A DNA stretch of 64,000 nucleotides from Parahaliea mediterranea (GCF_017255185.1 NZ_JAFKCZ010000009.1:124001-188000), one strand, 5' to 3'; counted from the stretch's first letter, positions 24,816 to 34,779 are shown. Notes: generated by a model not told the origin, from the letters alone. Numbers and translations: made by a program.

Positions 24816-25679
24816 TTAACTCTCCACCGCGAGTCCCATCGCGGCCAGTACCTCCGCGGGCAGTGCGGGCTGCTCCAGTCCGGCCAGGTGTCGCGCCCGG
24901 TTGCCGGCGAATTCGCGGGTGATCTCCGGGTGCGTGGACACCCAGAATTCTCTCGCGGCCAGTTGCGGAAGGATGCGCCGCGCGGCCTCCTCGCCACTGA
25001 TTCCGTCGGCTTCCAGCATGTTGTGCATCATCGCGCGGTGCTGTTCGCTGCCCGCGTCGGCGCTGGTGCCGCCGTCGGCGAAGATGCGCGTGGCCACCGG
25101 CCCCGGCAGGATGGCGGCGACGTGAATCGGCGCCTGCTTGAGCTGCATCTCCAGGGACAGGCACTCGCTGAAGGAAATCATGGCGTGCTTGCTGAGGATG
25201 TAGGAAGTCTGTATGGGCATCATGCCCAGCCCGCCGATGGACGCGGTATTGGCGATCCAGGCGGGCTTGCCCGCGGCGAGCATGCGCGGGGCGAAAGCGC
25301 GGACACCGTGAATGGCGCCGTGGATGTTGATATTGAGGGTTTTCTCCCACTGTTCGGCGCTCAGCTCCCAGCTGAAGCCGAGGGTTTCCACTCCGGCATT
25401 GTTGACCAGCAACATAACATCGCCAAAGGCCTCCTGGCTTTGCGCCGCCAGCCGGTCCAGTGACTGGGGCTCCGAGACATCCACAACCAGGGCCAGCGCT
25501 TCGCCGCCCTGCCCGCGAATGGACTCGGCCACGGCCTCGGCCCGGTCCCCGGCGATATCCGCCAGGACAACGCGCATGCCCTGCTCCGCGGCCACCCGCG
25601 CCAGCCCCTCGCCGATGCCGGACCCCGCGCCGGTGATGACCGCGGTGCCGCCCTGGAATACCCGCATGGAGTTCGCCAT
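24816..25679 (-). CDS. Short-chain dehydrogenase/reductase
   Basis: 287 residues. TGAGSGIG at 16-23, acidic residue in VLADIAGD at the end of beta-2 (suggests NAD), NNAG in LLVNNAGVE, catalytic Ser in NTASIGGLG and the SYILSKHA motif with Tyr and Lys. Classical SDR length with a C-terminal tail. Converges on the acyl-CoA synthetase (42 bp apart) and lies downstream of the quinone-oxidoreductase gene on the same strand. A 3-hydroxyacyl or alcohol dehydrogenase role in the same pathway is possible, not shown. Confidence 0.88.
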   Translation of the reverse strand: MANSMRVFQGGTAVITGAGSGIGEGLARVAAEQGMRVVLADIAGDRAEAVAESIRGQGGEALALVVDVSEPQSLDRLAAQSQEAFGDVMLLVNNAGVETLGFSWELSAEQWEKTLNINIHGAIHGVRAFAPRMLAAGKPAWIANTASIGGLGMMPIQTSYILSKHAMISFSECLSLEMQLKQAPIHVAAILPGPVATRIFADGGTSADAGSEQHRAMMHNMLEADGISGEEAARRILPQLAAREFWVSTHPEITREFAGNRARHLAGLEQPALPAEVLAAMGLAVES

Positions 25680-25836
25680 ATCCTGCTCTCGCTGTGCCGA
25701 TGGTGCGCCTATCTTGCCAACAATCCCGGCGGCGTAAACGGGACCGCGGCCCGGCGTGGACTCGCGGTGGCGCCTGGTTCAATGAAAGCGACCGGCTTGT
25801 GGTTAATTTTCAGCCGTTCCCCACTATCGCCACGCT

Positions 25837-26820
25837 TTAAAGGTCGGCCACCCTGAGTACCATCTTGCCGCGGTTGTGCCCCCGTTCCAGGCCGCGGTGT
25901 ACCTCGGCCACGTCTCGCAAATCGAACTCGCGCACCGGCGGTAGCGTGATTTCACCGCGCACCAGCAGACCGGCGATGGTTTCCAGGGTGGCGGCACAGT
26001 CGGTGTCATCCATGGTGGAGAAGATACGGTTTACGCGCTTTTCCGCGGCGGCGGCCGCCGCCGCGGGAATGTCGCCGTCGTCGACCAGTGTCGGAATACT
26101 GACGAAAGTACCACCTGCCCGCACCAGGTCCAGGCCCGCGGGCAGGGTGCTCGCGCCCACCGCGTCCATCAGGAAATCCAGGCCCCGCGGCGCCCACTCC
26201 GAAACCGCCGCGGCGATATCTTCGCTGCGATAGTCGATAACCCGCTCCACGCCGAGTTCGCGCAGGTAAGCCACATTGGGCGTCGAACAAGTAGCGGCGA
26301 CCCGGGCCCCAGCCCAGCGCGCGAACTGCACGGCGAAACTGCCGAGACCACCGGAACCGCCGTGAATCAGGGCCCGCTGCCCGCCGCGCAAGCCACCCCG
26401 GTCAAACAGGCCCTGCCAGGCGGTGAGTGCGGCTACCGGCAGCGCCGCCGCCTGGGCGAAATCCAGGCCATCGGGAATCCGCGCCACCCGGTCGGTGTCG
26501 GCGAGGGTATATTGCGCGTAGCTCCCCTGCCCGCCCTGGCCGTGGTTGGTGGGGCTGAATACCCGGTCTCCCACCCGCGGGTCGGTAACGCCCTCGCCGA
26601 CGGCCGCGACGACGCCGGCGGCGTCAAAACCGATGATGTAGGGAAACACATAGGGGCGGAACGGGGCCAGGTGTCCCTGGCGGTTTTTCCAGTCCGCGGG
26701 ATTGACGCCGGCACAAGCGACCTGGATCAGCACCTGCCCAGGTCCGGGTTGCGGCGTGTCAATCTCCGCGTATTGAAAAACCTCCGGTCCGCCGGTCTCC
26801 TCGATAATCATTGCAAACAT
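25837..26820 (-). CDS. NADPH:quinone reductase-like zinc-independent MDR family protein
   Basis: 327 residues from the ATG at 26820 (MFAMIIEETGGPEVF); an upstream in-frame start at 26874 adds 18 residues unlike the family. The N-terminal GroES-like fold (PGQVLIQVACAGVNPADWKNR, GFDAAGVVAAVGEGV) is followed by the Rossmann motif GGSGGLGSFAVQFARWAGA near 150. Zinc ligands of alcohol dehydrogenases are missing, as in quinone oxidoreductases. A stretch of eight Ala in PAAAAAAAEK (about 250-258) is unusual and may vary. Probably reduces quinones or enones with NADPH. Confidence 0.88.
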   Translation of the reverse strand: MFAMIIEETGGPEVFQYAEIDTPQPGPGQVLIQVACAGVNPADWKNRQGHLAPFRPYVFPYIIGFDAAGVVAAVGEGVTDPRVGDRVFSPTNHGQGGQGSYAQYTLADTDRVARIPDGLDFAQAAALPVAALTAWQGLFDRGGLRGGQRALIHGGSGGLGSFAVQFARWAGARVAATCSTPNVAYLRELGVERVIDYRSEDIAAAVSEWAPRGLDFLMDAVGASTLPAGLDLVRAGGTFVSIPTLVDDGDIPAAAAAAAEKRVNRIFSTMDDTDCAATLETIAGLLVRGEITLPPVREFDLRDVAEVHRGLERGHNRGKMVLRVADL

Positions 26821-27031
26821 GACAGTAGGTCCAATGAAGCTGCTGGTAGAGAGCGCGGCGCATTGGCACCGCACTTGTCGCGAACCAGCTTAAGTCACGA
26901 GCCACAGCCAGTTCACCGGCTTGCTTCCCCCGATGGCACAGGTTCCCGTCGGGAGTTTGGTCATTCAGACCAACCGGGACGGTCTGTTATCCAGGGGCCT
27001 GTTCCCCGGGTTGCGCCTTGTGTTCATTCGC

Positions 27032-27577
27032 TCAAGGTCTTTTGCGACCTGGCGCCGCCAGGGGCCACTCCCGCAGCGCATGATAGGACACGCCATCGCG
27101 CTGCTGGCGTGACTCGAACAGGACAATGCTGCGATAGTCGAGGGTAAATGCCGGGGGTTGCGCAGGCATTGGCGGAGAGCGGTCACAGCGGCGAAACAGG
27201 GTGATATGGGGCTGGAAGCGTTTGCGCTCCCTGCGCGCGCCCACCGAGGACACCAGGTGCCGCAGGCGGCTGGCCTGGGTGTCCAGCGACTCCGGCCACT
27301 GGGATGGCCCCAGCCAGTAGAGTCCCGGCGCGGGCCAGAAGCCGGTCTGGTTCAGCTCCAGCGCGGCGCCGGGAAGTTGGCTGCCGAGTACCCATTCATC
27401 CACCGCCAGGCACAGGGTGTCGATGTCGAAATCCGACAGCTCGCCGGCAAAAGCCAGGGTGATGTGGAAATTGGCCACGGGCACGGGCCGGGCCCAGTGG
27501 CTGAATTGGCGGTCGCGCCAGTCGCCGATAGCCAGCGCCGTTGCCTGGTCCAGTTCGATACCGAAAAACACGCGCAT
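27032..27577 (-). CDS. thpR: RNA 2',3'-cyclic phosphodiesterase / 2'-5' RNA ligase
   Basis: 181 residues, the typical size. Two HxTx-type motifs define the 2H phosphoesterase fold: FHITLAF with His38 and PHITLF with His124. The N-terminus RVFFGIELD is also characteristic. These enzymes open 2',3'-cyclic phosphates on RNA ends and can join tRNA halves by a 2'-5' bond in vitro. The gene is alone on its strand between the quinone-oxidoreductase and S9 peptidase genes. Confidence 0.88.
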   Translation of the reverse strand: MRVFFGIELDQATALAIGDWRDRQFSHWARPVPVANFHITLAFAGELSDFDIDTLCLAVDEWVLGSQLPGAALELNQTGFWPAPGLYWLGPSQWPESLDTQASRLRHLVSSVGARRERKRFQPHITLFRRCDRSPPMPAQPPAFTLDYRSIVLFESRQQRDGVSYHALREWPLAAPGRKRP

Positions 27578-27694
27578 TGCCGCCCTCGCCCGACCGCTTG
27601 TGGTCGCCTTGGAAACAGAGACAGTCCATCTTGCCTAGCGCGGCGGCATCGATGCAAGAGCGATCGGCTGCCAGCGAACGGGGCGTATCGCCGG

Positions 27695-29728
27695 CTAGTT
27701 CGCCAATGCCTCCGCGACACCGGGCACATGGGATGCTCCGGCCTTCACCTGGATACTGGAGCCCGTGAAGTCATCGCCAATCGCTTGTACCCGCCCACCC
27801 AGGCACTCGCCGAGGAAGCGCTCGGCCACCGCGTAAAAGGCCATTGAATTCTCCGGCTGGCGGAAACCGTGGCCCTCGTCCGGGAACAGCACGTAAGTCA
27901 CCGGGATGTCCCGGTCCCGCATGGCCCCGACGATCTGGTCGGATTCGGCCTGCTTGACCCGGGGGTCGTTGGCCCCCTGGCCGATCAACAGCGGGCGCTG
28001 GATGGCCTCCACCCGGTTAACCGGGGAGCGGGCGGCAAGCAGTGCCCGGCCCTTCTCGGTATCCGGATCGCCGATCGCTGCCACCAGGGAGCGGCGAAAC
28101 CCCGCCCAGTAAGGGGGAATGGAATTGAGCAAGGTATTCAGGTTCGACGGCCCCACGACATCCACCCCGCAGGCGAAAGTCTCGGGAGTAAAGGTCAGGC
28201 CCACCAGGGTGGCATAGCCGCCGTAACTGGTGCCCATGATCCCCACCCGGTCACGCCGGGCAACGCGCCGCGCGACGGCCCAATCCACGGCGTCGATCAG
28301 GTCGTCGTGCATCTTGCCGGCCCACTCGTGGTTGCCGGCATTGGTGAAAGCCTTGCCGAAGCCGGTGGAGCCGCGGAAGTTGACCTCGAGAACCGCGTAG
28401 CCGCGGTTGGCCAGCCACTGCACCTCGCCGGAGTAAGTCGCGCTATCGCGGGACCAGGGGCCGCCGTGCACCAACAGCACCAGCGGCAGCGGCTGTTCGG
28501 GGCGTCCGTCGCCGTCGGCGTCGCTGTCCACCGGCAGTGTCAGGTAGGACACCAGGGGCAGGCCGTCGCGGGAGGTAATGACCTCGTTGTGCTTGGGCGC
28601 CAGCGGCAGGCCGGCGAGCCGGGTGTTGGTCACAAACAGCGGTTCGAGCGTCTTCGACTGGCGATCGTACAAAGCGTACACCGGGGAGGCATCACTGGGG
28701 CTCAGGAAGGCAACCCACTGCTCGCCGTCGAGGGTGGCGGCGAGGATCTGCACGTCGCCCCCGGACTGTTCGGCCAGCACCCGGAAGTCCTCGGCGTAGC
28801 GCTCGTCCAGCACCTGCCAGCGTCGCTGGTGGCGGTTGGCCGCCACCGCGATGACCTTGTGGGTGCGCGGGTGGACCAGCACGTCGCTGATGTCGGCGTC
28901 TTCCGCCATCGCCATGGTCCGGCTCTCTCCGGTGGCGGCGTTCACCCGGGCCAGCGCCGCGGTGTCGCGGCCGCGGCTGTCCACCATGTAGAAGGCGCTG
29001 TTGTCGCCGGTGAAACCGACTATGCGGGTACTGAAATAATCCTCGGGCGGAATGTCCAGCAACTCGCGCCAGGCGTCGCCATCGCGACGATAGACAGTGG
29101 CGCCGCCGCCCTGGGTCTGCGCGGTGGCCAGTCGCACCTCGAGGTTGTTGTCGACGTGTATTGCGGAAAACCGGTCGTTGCGGGCCAACAGGGTGCGTTC
29201 GCCCGTGGCCAGGTTGACCCGGTAAACGTCGTGCCAGCGGGGGTCCCGGTCGTTCATGCCGATCACCGCCACGCCGGGATGGCGCTCGCTCTGGGCGATG
29301 AACTGCGCCTGCACCCCGGCGAAGGGACTCAGGTCCTGTATACGGCCGGAGGCGATATCGACGCGGTAGATATGCCAGTTTTCATCGCCGCCCTGGTCTT
29401 CGATGTACAGCACGCTCTCGCTGTCCAGCGCCCAGAAATGCGCCGGGATACCACCCCCGGTATTGCGGGTAATCGGCCGCGCGGCTTCAATCTGGCCCAC
29501 GGGGGCCAGCCACAGGTTCATGACCCCCTCGAGCGGCGCGCGAAAACTCATCCAGCGGCCGTCGGGACTCACCCTGCCCTGGAATCGCGTGGGATTGCCG
29601 AACAGGATCTCACGGTCTATCAGCGCCGTCGGGGCTTGCGCATGGGTTGCCTTCGGGGGAGAAGCGCCACAGGCCGATAGCAGTGACAGAAAAGCGACCA
29701 CGATCAATGTCTCGTGGAAATAGCGCAT
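27695..29728 (-). CDS. S9-family (prolyl oligopeptidase) lipoprotein peptidase
   Basis: 677 residues. The N-terminus ends in a lipobox ([17 protein letters not shown], Cys at about 20), so it is a lipoprotein facing the periplasm or outer membrane. Residues 40-400 form a WD40-like beta-propeller (repeats such as [18 protein letters not shown]). The C-terminal alpha/beta hydrolase domain has VLLVHGGPW, the nucleophile in GTSYGGYA near 499, and the catalytic His in FPDEGHGF near 618. It cleaves short peptides, most likely N-terminal di- or tripeptides as in dipeptidyl- and acylaminoacyl-peptidases. Confidence 0.92.
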   Translation of the reverse strand: MRYFHETLIVVAFLSLLSACGASPPKATHAQAPTALIDREILFGNPTRFQGRVSPDGRWMSFRAPLEGVMNLWLAPVGQIEAARPITRNTGGGIPAHFWALDSESVLYIEDQGGDENWHIYRVDIASGRIQDLSPFAGVQAQFIAQSERHPGVAVIGMNDRDPRWHDVYRVNLATGERTLLARNDRFSAIHVDNNLEVRLATAQTQGGGATVYRRDGDAWRELLDIPPEDYFSTRIVGFTGDNSAFYMVDSRGRDTAALARVNAATGESRTMAMAEDADISDVLVHPRTHKVIAVAANRHQRRWQVLDERYAEDFRVLAEQSGGDVQILAATLDGEQWVAFLSPSDASPVYALYDRQSKTLEPLFVTNTRLAGLPLAPKHNEVITSRDGLPLVSYLTLPVDSDADGDGRPEQPLPLVLLVHGGPWSRDSATYSGEVQWLANRGYAVLEVNFRGSTGFGKAFTNAGNHEWAGKMHDDLIDAVDWAVARRVARRDRVGIMGTSYGGYATLVGLTFTPETFACGVDVVGPSNLNTLLNSIPPYWAGFRRSLVAAIGDPDTEKGRALLAARSPVNRVEAIQRPLLIGQGANDPRVKQAESDQIVGAMRDRDIPVTYVLFPDEGHGFRQPENSMAFYAVAERFLGECLGGRVQAIGDDFTGSSIQVKAGASHVPGVAEALAN

Positions 29729-29892
29729 CCCCCGACTCCCTGGACCGCGGCGGTCCCCAGTGGCTGTGACACGATCATACCCCAGTTCGCGCGGGATTAT
29801 GACCCGCTCAATTGCCAGTGGGAAACCTAGCGCGCCGGTAGCCTATACTGGAGGTCACGACTGAGGCACAACAGCGGGGATCACAGCGGGCA

Positions 29893-30357
29893 ATGGCATT
29901 GGAAATCGAGCGCAAGTTCCTGGTACGCAATACAGACTGGCGCGCGGGCAAGGGGCAATTGATGCGCCAGGGCTACCTCGGCGGCGGCGGTGGCACGACG
30001 GTGAGAGTCCGCCTGGCTGGAGAGCGGGCCTGGCTGACGATCAAGGGTCCCACGACCGGCGCCACCCGCGCCGAATACGAGTACGCCATCCCGGCGGATG
30101 ACGCGCGGGACATGCTCGCGAGCCTGTGCCCTGGCCCCCTGGTCGAAAAGCGCCGCTTCGAGGTCGAGCACGCGGGCTTTACCTGGGAAGTGGACGAATT
30201 CCTGGGGGACAACACTGGATTGGTGGTGGCCGAGATCGAACTGGAATCCGAGGACCAACTAGTCCCCCTGCCCGCCTGGGTGGGCGAGGAAGTAACCGGC
30301 GATCCGCGCTACTACAATGCCAGCCTCGCCAGGCATCCCTACCGCCAGTGGCGATGA
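29893..30357 (+). CDS. CYTH-domain triphosphate tunnel metalloenzyme
   Basis: 154 residues. The signature ExExK appears as EIERKF at 4-9, followed by tunnel strands RQGYLGG, TTVRVRLAGERAWLTIKGP, and EYEYAIP; VEKRRF and WEVDEFLGDN and VAEIELESED complete the fold. Bacterial CYTH proteins of this size hydrolyse inorganic tripolyphosphate or related triphosphates with Mg or Mn. It is 27 bp upstream of a CHAD-domain protein on the same strand; CYTH and CHAD are often fused or adjacent and are linked to polyphosphate. Confidence 0.92.
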   Translation: MALEIERKFLVRNTDWRAGKGQLMRQGYLGGGGGTTVRVRLAGERAWLTIKGPTTGATRAEYEYAIPADDARDMLASLCPGPLVEKRRFEVEHAGFTWEVDEFLGDNTGLVVAEIELESEDQLVPLPAWVGEEVTGDPRYYNASLARHPYRQWR

Positions 30358-30384
30358 AAATACAGTGATCACCCAGGAATCCGC

Positions 30385-31239
30385 ATGGCTTTCGCACTGA
30401 AACCACACAGAAATGCCGCGAAGGAAGTCCGGCGTATCGCCCGTCAGCAAGTGGACCGGGGCCTGGGGGAAATCGGGGACGACACCCTGTCGGCGGAAAC
30501 CGCCGTCCACCAGGTGCGCAAACGCTGCAAGAAGATGCGCGCCCTGCTACGCCTGGTGGCCGACGAACTGGGCGATGAGTACGCCCTGGAGAACCGCTGG
30601 TATCGGGACACCGCGCGCCTGTTGTCGGATATCCGGGATACGCAGCAGGCGGCGCGCACCCGGCAATCCCTGGCGGGCGCCGATGCCGGTGAGGGGGTTT
30701 CGACAAGCGCCGCGGACATCCGCGCCCGGGAAGCACTGGCGCAATGCGCCGACCGCCTGCGGGAGGGCCGCGAGCGGATCGCGCGGTGGCCGCTGCAAAG
30801 CCGCGGCTTTGAAATTCTGCGGCCGGGCTTGCTGCGCATGTACCGCCGTGGCAAACGGCAGATGAAAACACTCCGCCGCGGTAGCGAGCCCGGGGATTTT
30901 CACCAGTGGCGCAAGGTGGTCAAGTATCACGGCTACCACCTTAAATTGTTGCGCCCGCTGTGGCCCGCGGTTTTACGCACCCACTACCGGGAAGCGGCGC
31001 GCCTCGGCGAGCTCCTTGGCGACGAGCACGATCTCCTGGTACTGGCCCGGCGACTCGAGCTTGAAGCCGCCGATTCCACGGAGGATGGGCGCGAGCAGGC
31101 GCTCGCGGAACTGTACCGTCGCAGCCGCGCACTGCGCAGCGAGGCGCTGCGCCTCGGCGCGCGGGTCTACGCCGAGAAGCCCGGCCTGCTGGGGCGTCGA
31201 TTGCGGGAATACTGGCGGCTGGGCCGTTCACGCCCATAG
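30385..31239 (+). CDS. CHAD-domain protein
   Basis: 284 residues covering one CHAD domain, a mainly helical fold with conserved basic and His residues (ETAVHQVRKRCKKMRALLRL near 35-55; FHQWRKVVKYHGYHLKLL near 170; LLGDEHDLLVLARRLE near 210). CHAD domains bind polyphosphate granules (established). Paired with the CYTH gene just upstream. Its last 12 bp overlap the end of the convergent GntP permease gene, so the two 3' ends are read on both strands. Confidence 0.9.
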   Translation: MAFALKPHRNAAKEVRRIARQQVDRGLGEIGDDTLSAETAVHQVRKRCKKMRALLRLVADELGDEYALENRWYRDTARLLSDIRDTQQAARTRQSLAGADAGEGVSTSAADIRAREALAQCADRLREGRERIARWPLQSRGFEILRPGLLRMYRRGKRQMKTLRRGSEPGDFHQWRKVVKYHGYHLKLLRPLWPAVLRTHYREAARLGELLGDEHDLLVLARRLELEAADSTEDGREQALAELYRRSRALRSEALRLGARVYAEKPGLLGRRLREYWRLGRSRP

Positions 31240-32610
31240 CCCGGCCGCGCCCATGCAGAACAGTGTCGCGATCACCGGAATCACCACCGTGACAACCCCC
31301 ACATCCTTATAGGCCTGCCTGTGGGACAGGCCGGTGATGGTCAACATCGCCACCACCGCGCCGCAATGGGGCAGGGAATCAAAGCCACCCGCGGCCATCG
31401 TGGCGAGGCGGTGCAGGGTCCCGGGAGCGATACCCGCGGCGAGATAACCGTCGGCCATGGTGCTCATGAATATCTGCAGTCCACCAGAAGCCGAGCCGGT
31501 AATGGCCGAGATCATGCTGATAGAGGTAAACATCGATAGCAGCGGCGGCAGGGGCGCATCGAGCATCAACTGCACGAACTGCTGGAAACCCTCGGTGTGG
31601 GTAACCACGCCGCCAAAGCCGATCACCGCGGCGGTATTGATCAGGGGCATGATGGAATCCTGGGTGCCCTGCCCTACCGTGTGCAGGGCCTTGCCCCGCA
31701 GCTCCCGGAACAGGAGAACGCACAGCAAGGTGCCGCCCATCAGTGCCAGGCTGGGCCACACCACCGGCTGGCTGTTGGCGAACGCCAGCAGCGCGTGGTT
31801 CGCCGCGTCGTCGCCGAGCGCCAGCGTGACCAGCCGGGGCAACAGGATCGTGCCCAGCACCACCAGCGGCGGCAGCAGGGCCAGCGGCCACGAAGGATAG
31901 TGCTCCTCGCCGGGATCGCTGTTCAGGCTGTGATCCATCGGGCCCGGAGTAAATCCCTCGCCATGGCGGGCCGCCAGCAGGCGCTGGCGCTCCAGGTACC
32001 ACATGCCCAGCCCGAACATGATCAATCCGCCCAGCAGGCCGAGCCAGGCGCCGGCGAACAGGTCTGTACCCAGCGCCACCGAGGCGATGACGTTGTGAAT
32101 GGAGGGCGTGCCCGGCAGCGCGGTCAGGGTGTAGGTGCCGGAACCTAGGGCCAGTGCCGCGCAAAACAGGCGTTTGGGTACATCGGCCTGTTCCAGCAGT
32201 TTCAGTCCCAGCGGATACATCGCGAAGATCACCACGAATACGACAACCCCGCCATAGGTCAGCAGGGAGGCGGCCATCACCGCGATCCACAGCACCCGCT
32301 GCGCCCCCAGCTTGCGCACCAGGGCCATGGCGATGCTGGAGGCGGCGTGGCTCTCCCCCATTACCCGGCCAAACATCGCGCCAGCGGCGAACAGGAGGAA
32401 GAACTTGCCGGCGAAGGTGAAGGCGCCGAGAGGGCCAAAGGAGAAGTACTCGCCCAGGCCCGCGGCGATCGGCAGGCCATTGGTGAGGATGACCAGCGCC
32501 GCACTCAGCAGCGCCGCCAGGATGATATTGACGCCGCTCAGCGCCAGCCGAATCAACAAAACCAGCCCGCCCAGCAGGCCGAGATAGCCGATCAGGGTCT
32601 CGATTGTCAT
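31228..32610 (-). CDS. GntP-family permease
   Basis: 460 residues with about 12-13 predicted membrane helices. Family features include ALPGTPSIHNVI and the SGSASGGLQIFMSTMADGYL region near 370-390, and LPHCGAVVAMLTITGLSHRQAYKD near the C-terminus. GntP proteins take up gluconate and related hydroxy acids with protons. It is the last gene of the operon ilvD-like / D-2-hydroxyacid dehydrogenase / LldD-like / gntP on the minus strand (58 bp after the LldD-like gene), so its substrate is probably the hydroxy acid processed by those enzymes. Confidence 0.88.
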   Translation of the reverse strand: MTIETLIGYLGLLGGLVLLIRLALSGVNIILAALLSAALVILTNGLPIAAGLGEYFSFGPLGAFTFAGKFFLLFAAGAMFGRVMGESHAASSIAMALVRKLGAQRVLWIAVMAASLLTYGGVVVFVVIFAMYPLGLKLLEQADVPKRLFCAALALGSGTYTLTALPGTPSIHNVIASVALGTDLFAGAWLGLLGGLIMFGLGMWYLERQRLLAARHGEGFTPGPMDHSLNSDPGEEHYPSWPLALLPPLVVLGTILLPRLVTLALGDDAANHALLAFANSQPVVWPSLALMGGTLLCVLLFRELRGKALHTVGQGTQDSIMPLINTAAVIGFGGVVTHTEGFQQFVQLMLDAPLPPLLSMFTSISMISAITGSASGGLQIFMSTMADGYLAAGIAPGTLHRLATMAAGGFDSLPHCGAVVAMLTITGLSHRQAYKDVGVVTVVIPVIATLFCMGAAGLWA

Positions 32611-32668
32611 GCAGATGCTTCCGTGTCTTATGTCGTTGTCAGGTGTTCGCCGGTTCGCGAACCCGGCG

Positions 32669-33820
32669 TCAATCTAACAGGTCGGGACCCAGTTCTTCCA
32701 GGCAATTAACACCCATCAGCGCCATCGCGGTGGCCATTTCTTTTTGAAACAGCTCAAGCAGCTGTTCGACACCGGCTTGCCCCCTGCTGGCCAGGGCGTA
32801 GATCCAGGGGCGGCCGAGGAAAACCCCGCGAGCGCCCAGGCAGAGTGCCTTCACGGTGTCGATACCGCTGCGGATGCCGCCATCGACATAGACTTCCACC
32901 TGCTCGCCCACCGCGTCGACCACGCCGGGCAATTTGGCAATGGAGGAAGCCACGGAATCCAGCTGCCGCGCGCCGTGGTTGGACACCAGGACCGCGTCGC
33001 AACCGGCGTCTACCGCGGCGCGGGCATCGTCGGCTTCCATGACCCCCTTCACCAACAGCTTGCCCTCCCACTGTTCCCGCAGCCAGCGTATGTCGTCCCA
33101 GGTACAGCTGGGGTCGAATTGGGAGTCGATAAAGGTCTTGTAAAGGTCCAGGTCTTCGGGGTTGGGGATTTTCTCCGCGATATTGCCGAAGGTGTGCGGC
33201 TTGCCCTTGATGCCCACATCCCAGGCCCAGGCCGGACTGATGGCGAGCTGGGCCAGTTTGCTGAGCTTGCCGGGCAGCCCGCCGCCGAGCATGCCGTTGC
33301 GGTAGTCCCGCAGGCGCATTCCCGGAAGCGGGAGGTCGACGGTGAAAGCCAGTGTAGTACAACCGGCGGCCTTGGCGCGCTGCAGCAAGCGCAGGATAAA
33401 CTCCCGGTCGCGCAGCATGTACAGCTGGAACCAGAAAGGCGCGTGCGTCGCGGCCTGTACCTCTTCCAGCGGGCAGATACCCACGGTGGAAAGCGTAAAC
33501 GGCACCTGTTGATTACCCGCCGCGCGCGCGCCCTGCACTTCACCCCTGCGGGCATAGATACCGGCCATCCCCACCGGGGCCAGTACCAGCGGCATGCGCG
33601 CCTTGAAGCCCAGCATCTCGCAGTCGGTGCTGACCGAGGATACGTCGCGCATCACCCGCTGTTTCAATCGCAGGGCTCGAACGTCGCTGACATTGGCGCG
33701 CAGTGTCAGTTCGTCGTTGGCGGCGCCGTCGAGATAGTCGAAGAGAAAACGCGGCACGCGCCGACGGGCGCGCCGTCGGTGATCTTCCGCGGTGACGGGA
33801 ACGACATCGAAAATGCTCAT
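32669..33820 (-). CDS. FMN-dependent alpha-hydroxy-acid dehydrogenase/oxidase (LldD-like)
   Basis: 383 residues from the ATG at 33820, with AGGAG eight bases upstream; the frame runs open to 33931 inside the neighbouring gene. FMN TIM barrel with RFLFDYLDGAAND near the start, PLVLAPVGMAG, TVDLPLPGMRLRDYRNG, LLVKGVMEADDA with the FMN lysine, and the catalytic SNHGARQLDSVAS containing His and Arg, then YVDGGIRSGIDTVKALCLGA. It oxidises an L-2-hydroxy acid (lactate, mandelate, glycolate or similar) to the 2-oxo acid. Third gene of the hydroxy-acid operon. Confidence 0.9.
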   Translation of the reverse strand: MSIFDVVPVTAEDHRRRARRRVPRFLFDYLDGAANDELTLRANVSDVRALRLKQRVMRDVSSVSTDCEMLGFKARMPLVLAPVGMAGIYARRGEVQGARAAGNQQVPFTLSTVGICPLEEVQAATHAPFWFQLYMLRDREFILRLLQRAKAAGCTTLAFTVDLPLPGMRLRDYRNGMLGGGLPGKLSKLAQLAISPAWAWDVGIKGKPHTFGNIAEKIPNPEDLDLYKTFIDSQFDPSCTWDDIRWLREQWEGKLLVKGVMEADDARAAVDAGCDAVLVSNHGARQLDSVASSIAKLPGVVDAVGEQVEVYVDGGIRSGIDTVKALCLGARGVFLGRPWIYALASRGQAGVEQLLELFQKEMATAMALMGVNCLEELGPDLLD

Positions 33821-33846
33821 GTAGGACTCCTTGTTTGGCGCACTCA

Positions 33847-34779
33847 TCAAACGCAACGGTCTTCGGGGGCGCCCAGCTGAATATAGGACCGGATATTGCC
33901 GAGTAATCGCAGCGCCATATCCGTTCGGCACTCGCCCGTGGCGCTGCCAATATGGGGCAGCAGGGTCACATTGGCAAAATCCTTGAGGGCCGGCGTGACC
34001 TGTGGTTCGAACTCAAAAACATCGAGACCGGCGGCGCCGAGATGGCCGCTCGCCAGCGCTTCCACCAGGGCGCGCTCATCCACCAGCGGCCCGCGCGCCG
34101 TATTGATCAACACCGCGCCGGCCTTCATCTGCCGCAGGGCGGCGGCGTTGATCAGGTGCCGGGTGGCATCCGTCAACGGACAGTTCAGGGAGACGATATC
34201 ACTTGCGGCGAGTAGTTGCGCCAGTGTGTCACAGTAGCTCGCGCCTGTGGCTTGCTCGGCCTCGGGCTTGCGGTTCGGTCCATGGTAGAGCAGATTCATA
34301 TTGAAGCCGGCGGCGCGATACGCCACCGCCTGGCCGATGTCACCGAAGCCGACAATGCCCAGGGTTTTGCCGTGTACCCGTTGCCCGAGGTTCTGCTGGG
34401 CGCCGGCCCAGTCGCCGGAGCGCAGCAACTGCTCGCAGCGATTCAGCCGGCGACAGGTAGCCAGCACTAGCGCCATGGCCAAATCCGCCGTGTCCTCGGT
34501 AACCACCGGTGTATTGCTGACCATCAGGCCCCGCTCGCTGGCGGCGGGCAGATCGATATGGTCGGTGCCGACACCAATGCTGGCCACCAGTCCCATCGAG
34601 TCCGGAAAATCGGCGATCAAGCTGGCGTCAACAGCACTCATCGGGCTGGTGACATAGACGGTGCAGTCCGTCATGAGGACAGGGTCCCGCCCCGCCACCA
34701 CCAGCTCGCCAATTTGCGCCATCGCTTCCATCAGGGCCGGCGGCAACTCGGTGGCCAGGGCTAGTTTGATTGTGGACAT
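33847..34779 (-). CDS. D-isomer-specific 2-hydroxyacid dehydrogenase
   Basis: 310 residues. NAD(P) motif GFGDIGQAVAYRAAGF near 150, and the three catalytic positions: Arg in NTARGPLVDE, Glu in FEFEPQV and His in LPHIGSATGE. The N-terminal domain has SIGVGTDHIDLPAASERG. The family includes glyoxylate/hydroxypyruvate reductases and phosphoglycerate dehydrogenases; length and motifs fit the glyoxylate/hydroxypyruvate reductase type. Second gene of the hydroxy-acid operon, 26 bp upstream of the LldD-like gene, so the pair could interconvert D- and L-hydroxy acids through the keto acid. Confidence 0.9.
   Translation of the reverse strand: MSTIKLALATELPPALMEAMAQIGELVVAGRDPVLMTDCTVYVTSPMSAVDASLIADFPDSMGLVASIGVGTDHIDLPAASERGLMVSNTPVVTEDTADLAMALVLATCRRLNRCEQLLRSGDWAGAQQNLGQRVHGKTLGIVGFGDIGQAVAYRAAGFNMNLLYHGPNRKPEAEQATGASYCDTLAQLLAASDIVSLNCPLTDATRHLINAAALRQMKAGAVLINTARGPLVDERALVEALASGHLGAAGLDVFEFEPQVTPALKDFANVTLLPHIGSATGECRTDMALRLLGNIRSYIQLGAPEDRCV

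Noticed and set aside
26966-26986. Hairpin CAGACC...GGTCTG downstream of thpR
   Set aside because: Only 6 bp of stem with a 9-base loop and no T-run; too weak to call a terminator.
27869-29680. 603-codon open frame on the plus strand opposite the S9 peptidase gene
   Set aside because: It is the antisense shadow of a GC-rich gene; the minus-strand product has complete S9 motifs, while this frame reads as His/Gly/Val-rich sequence without domains.
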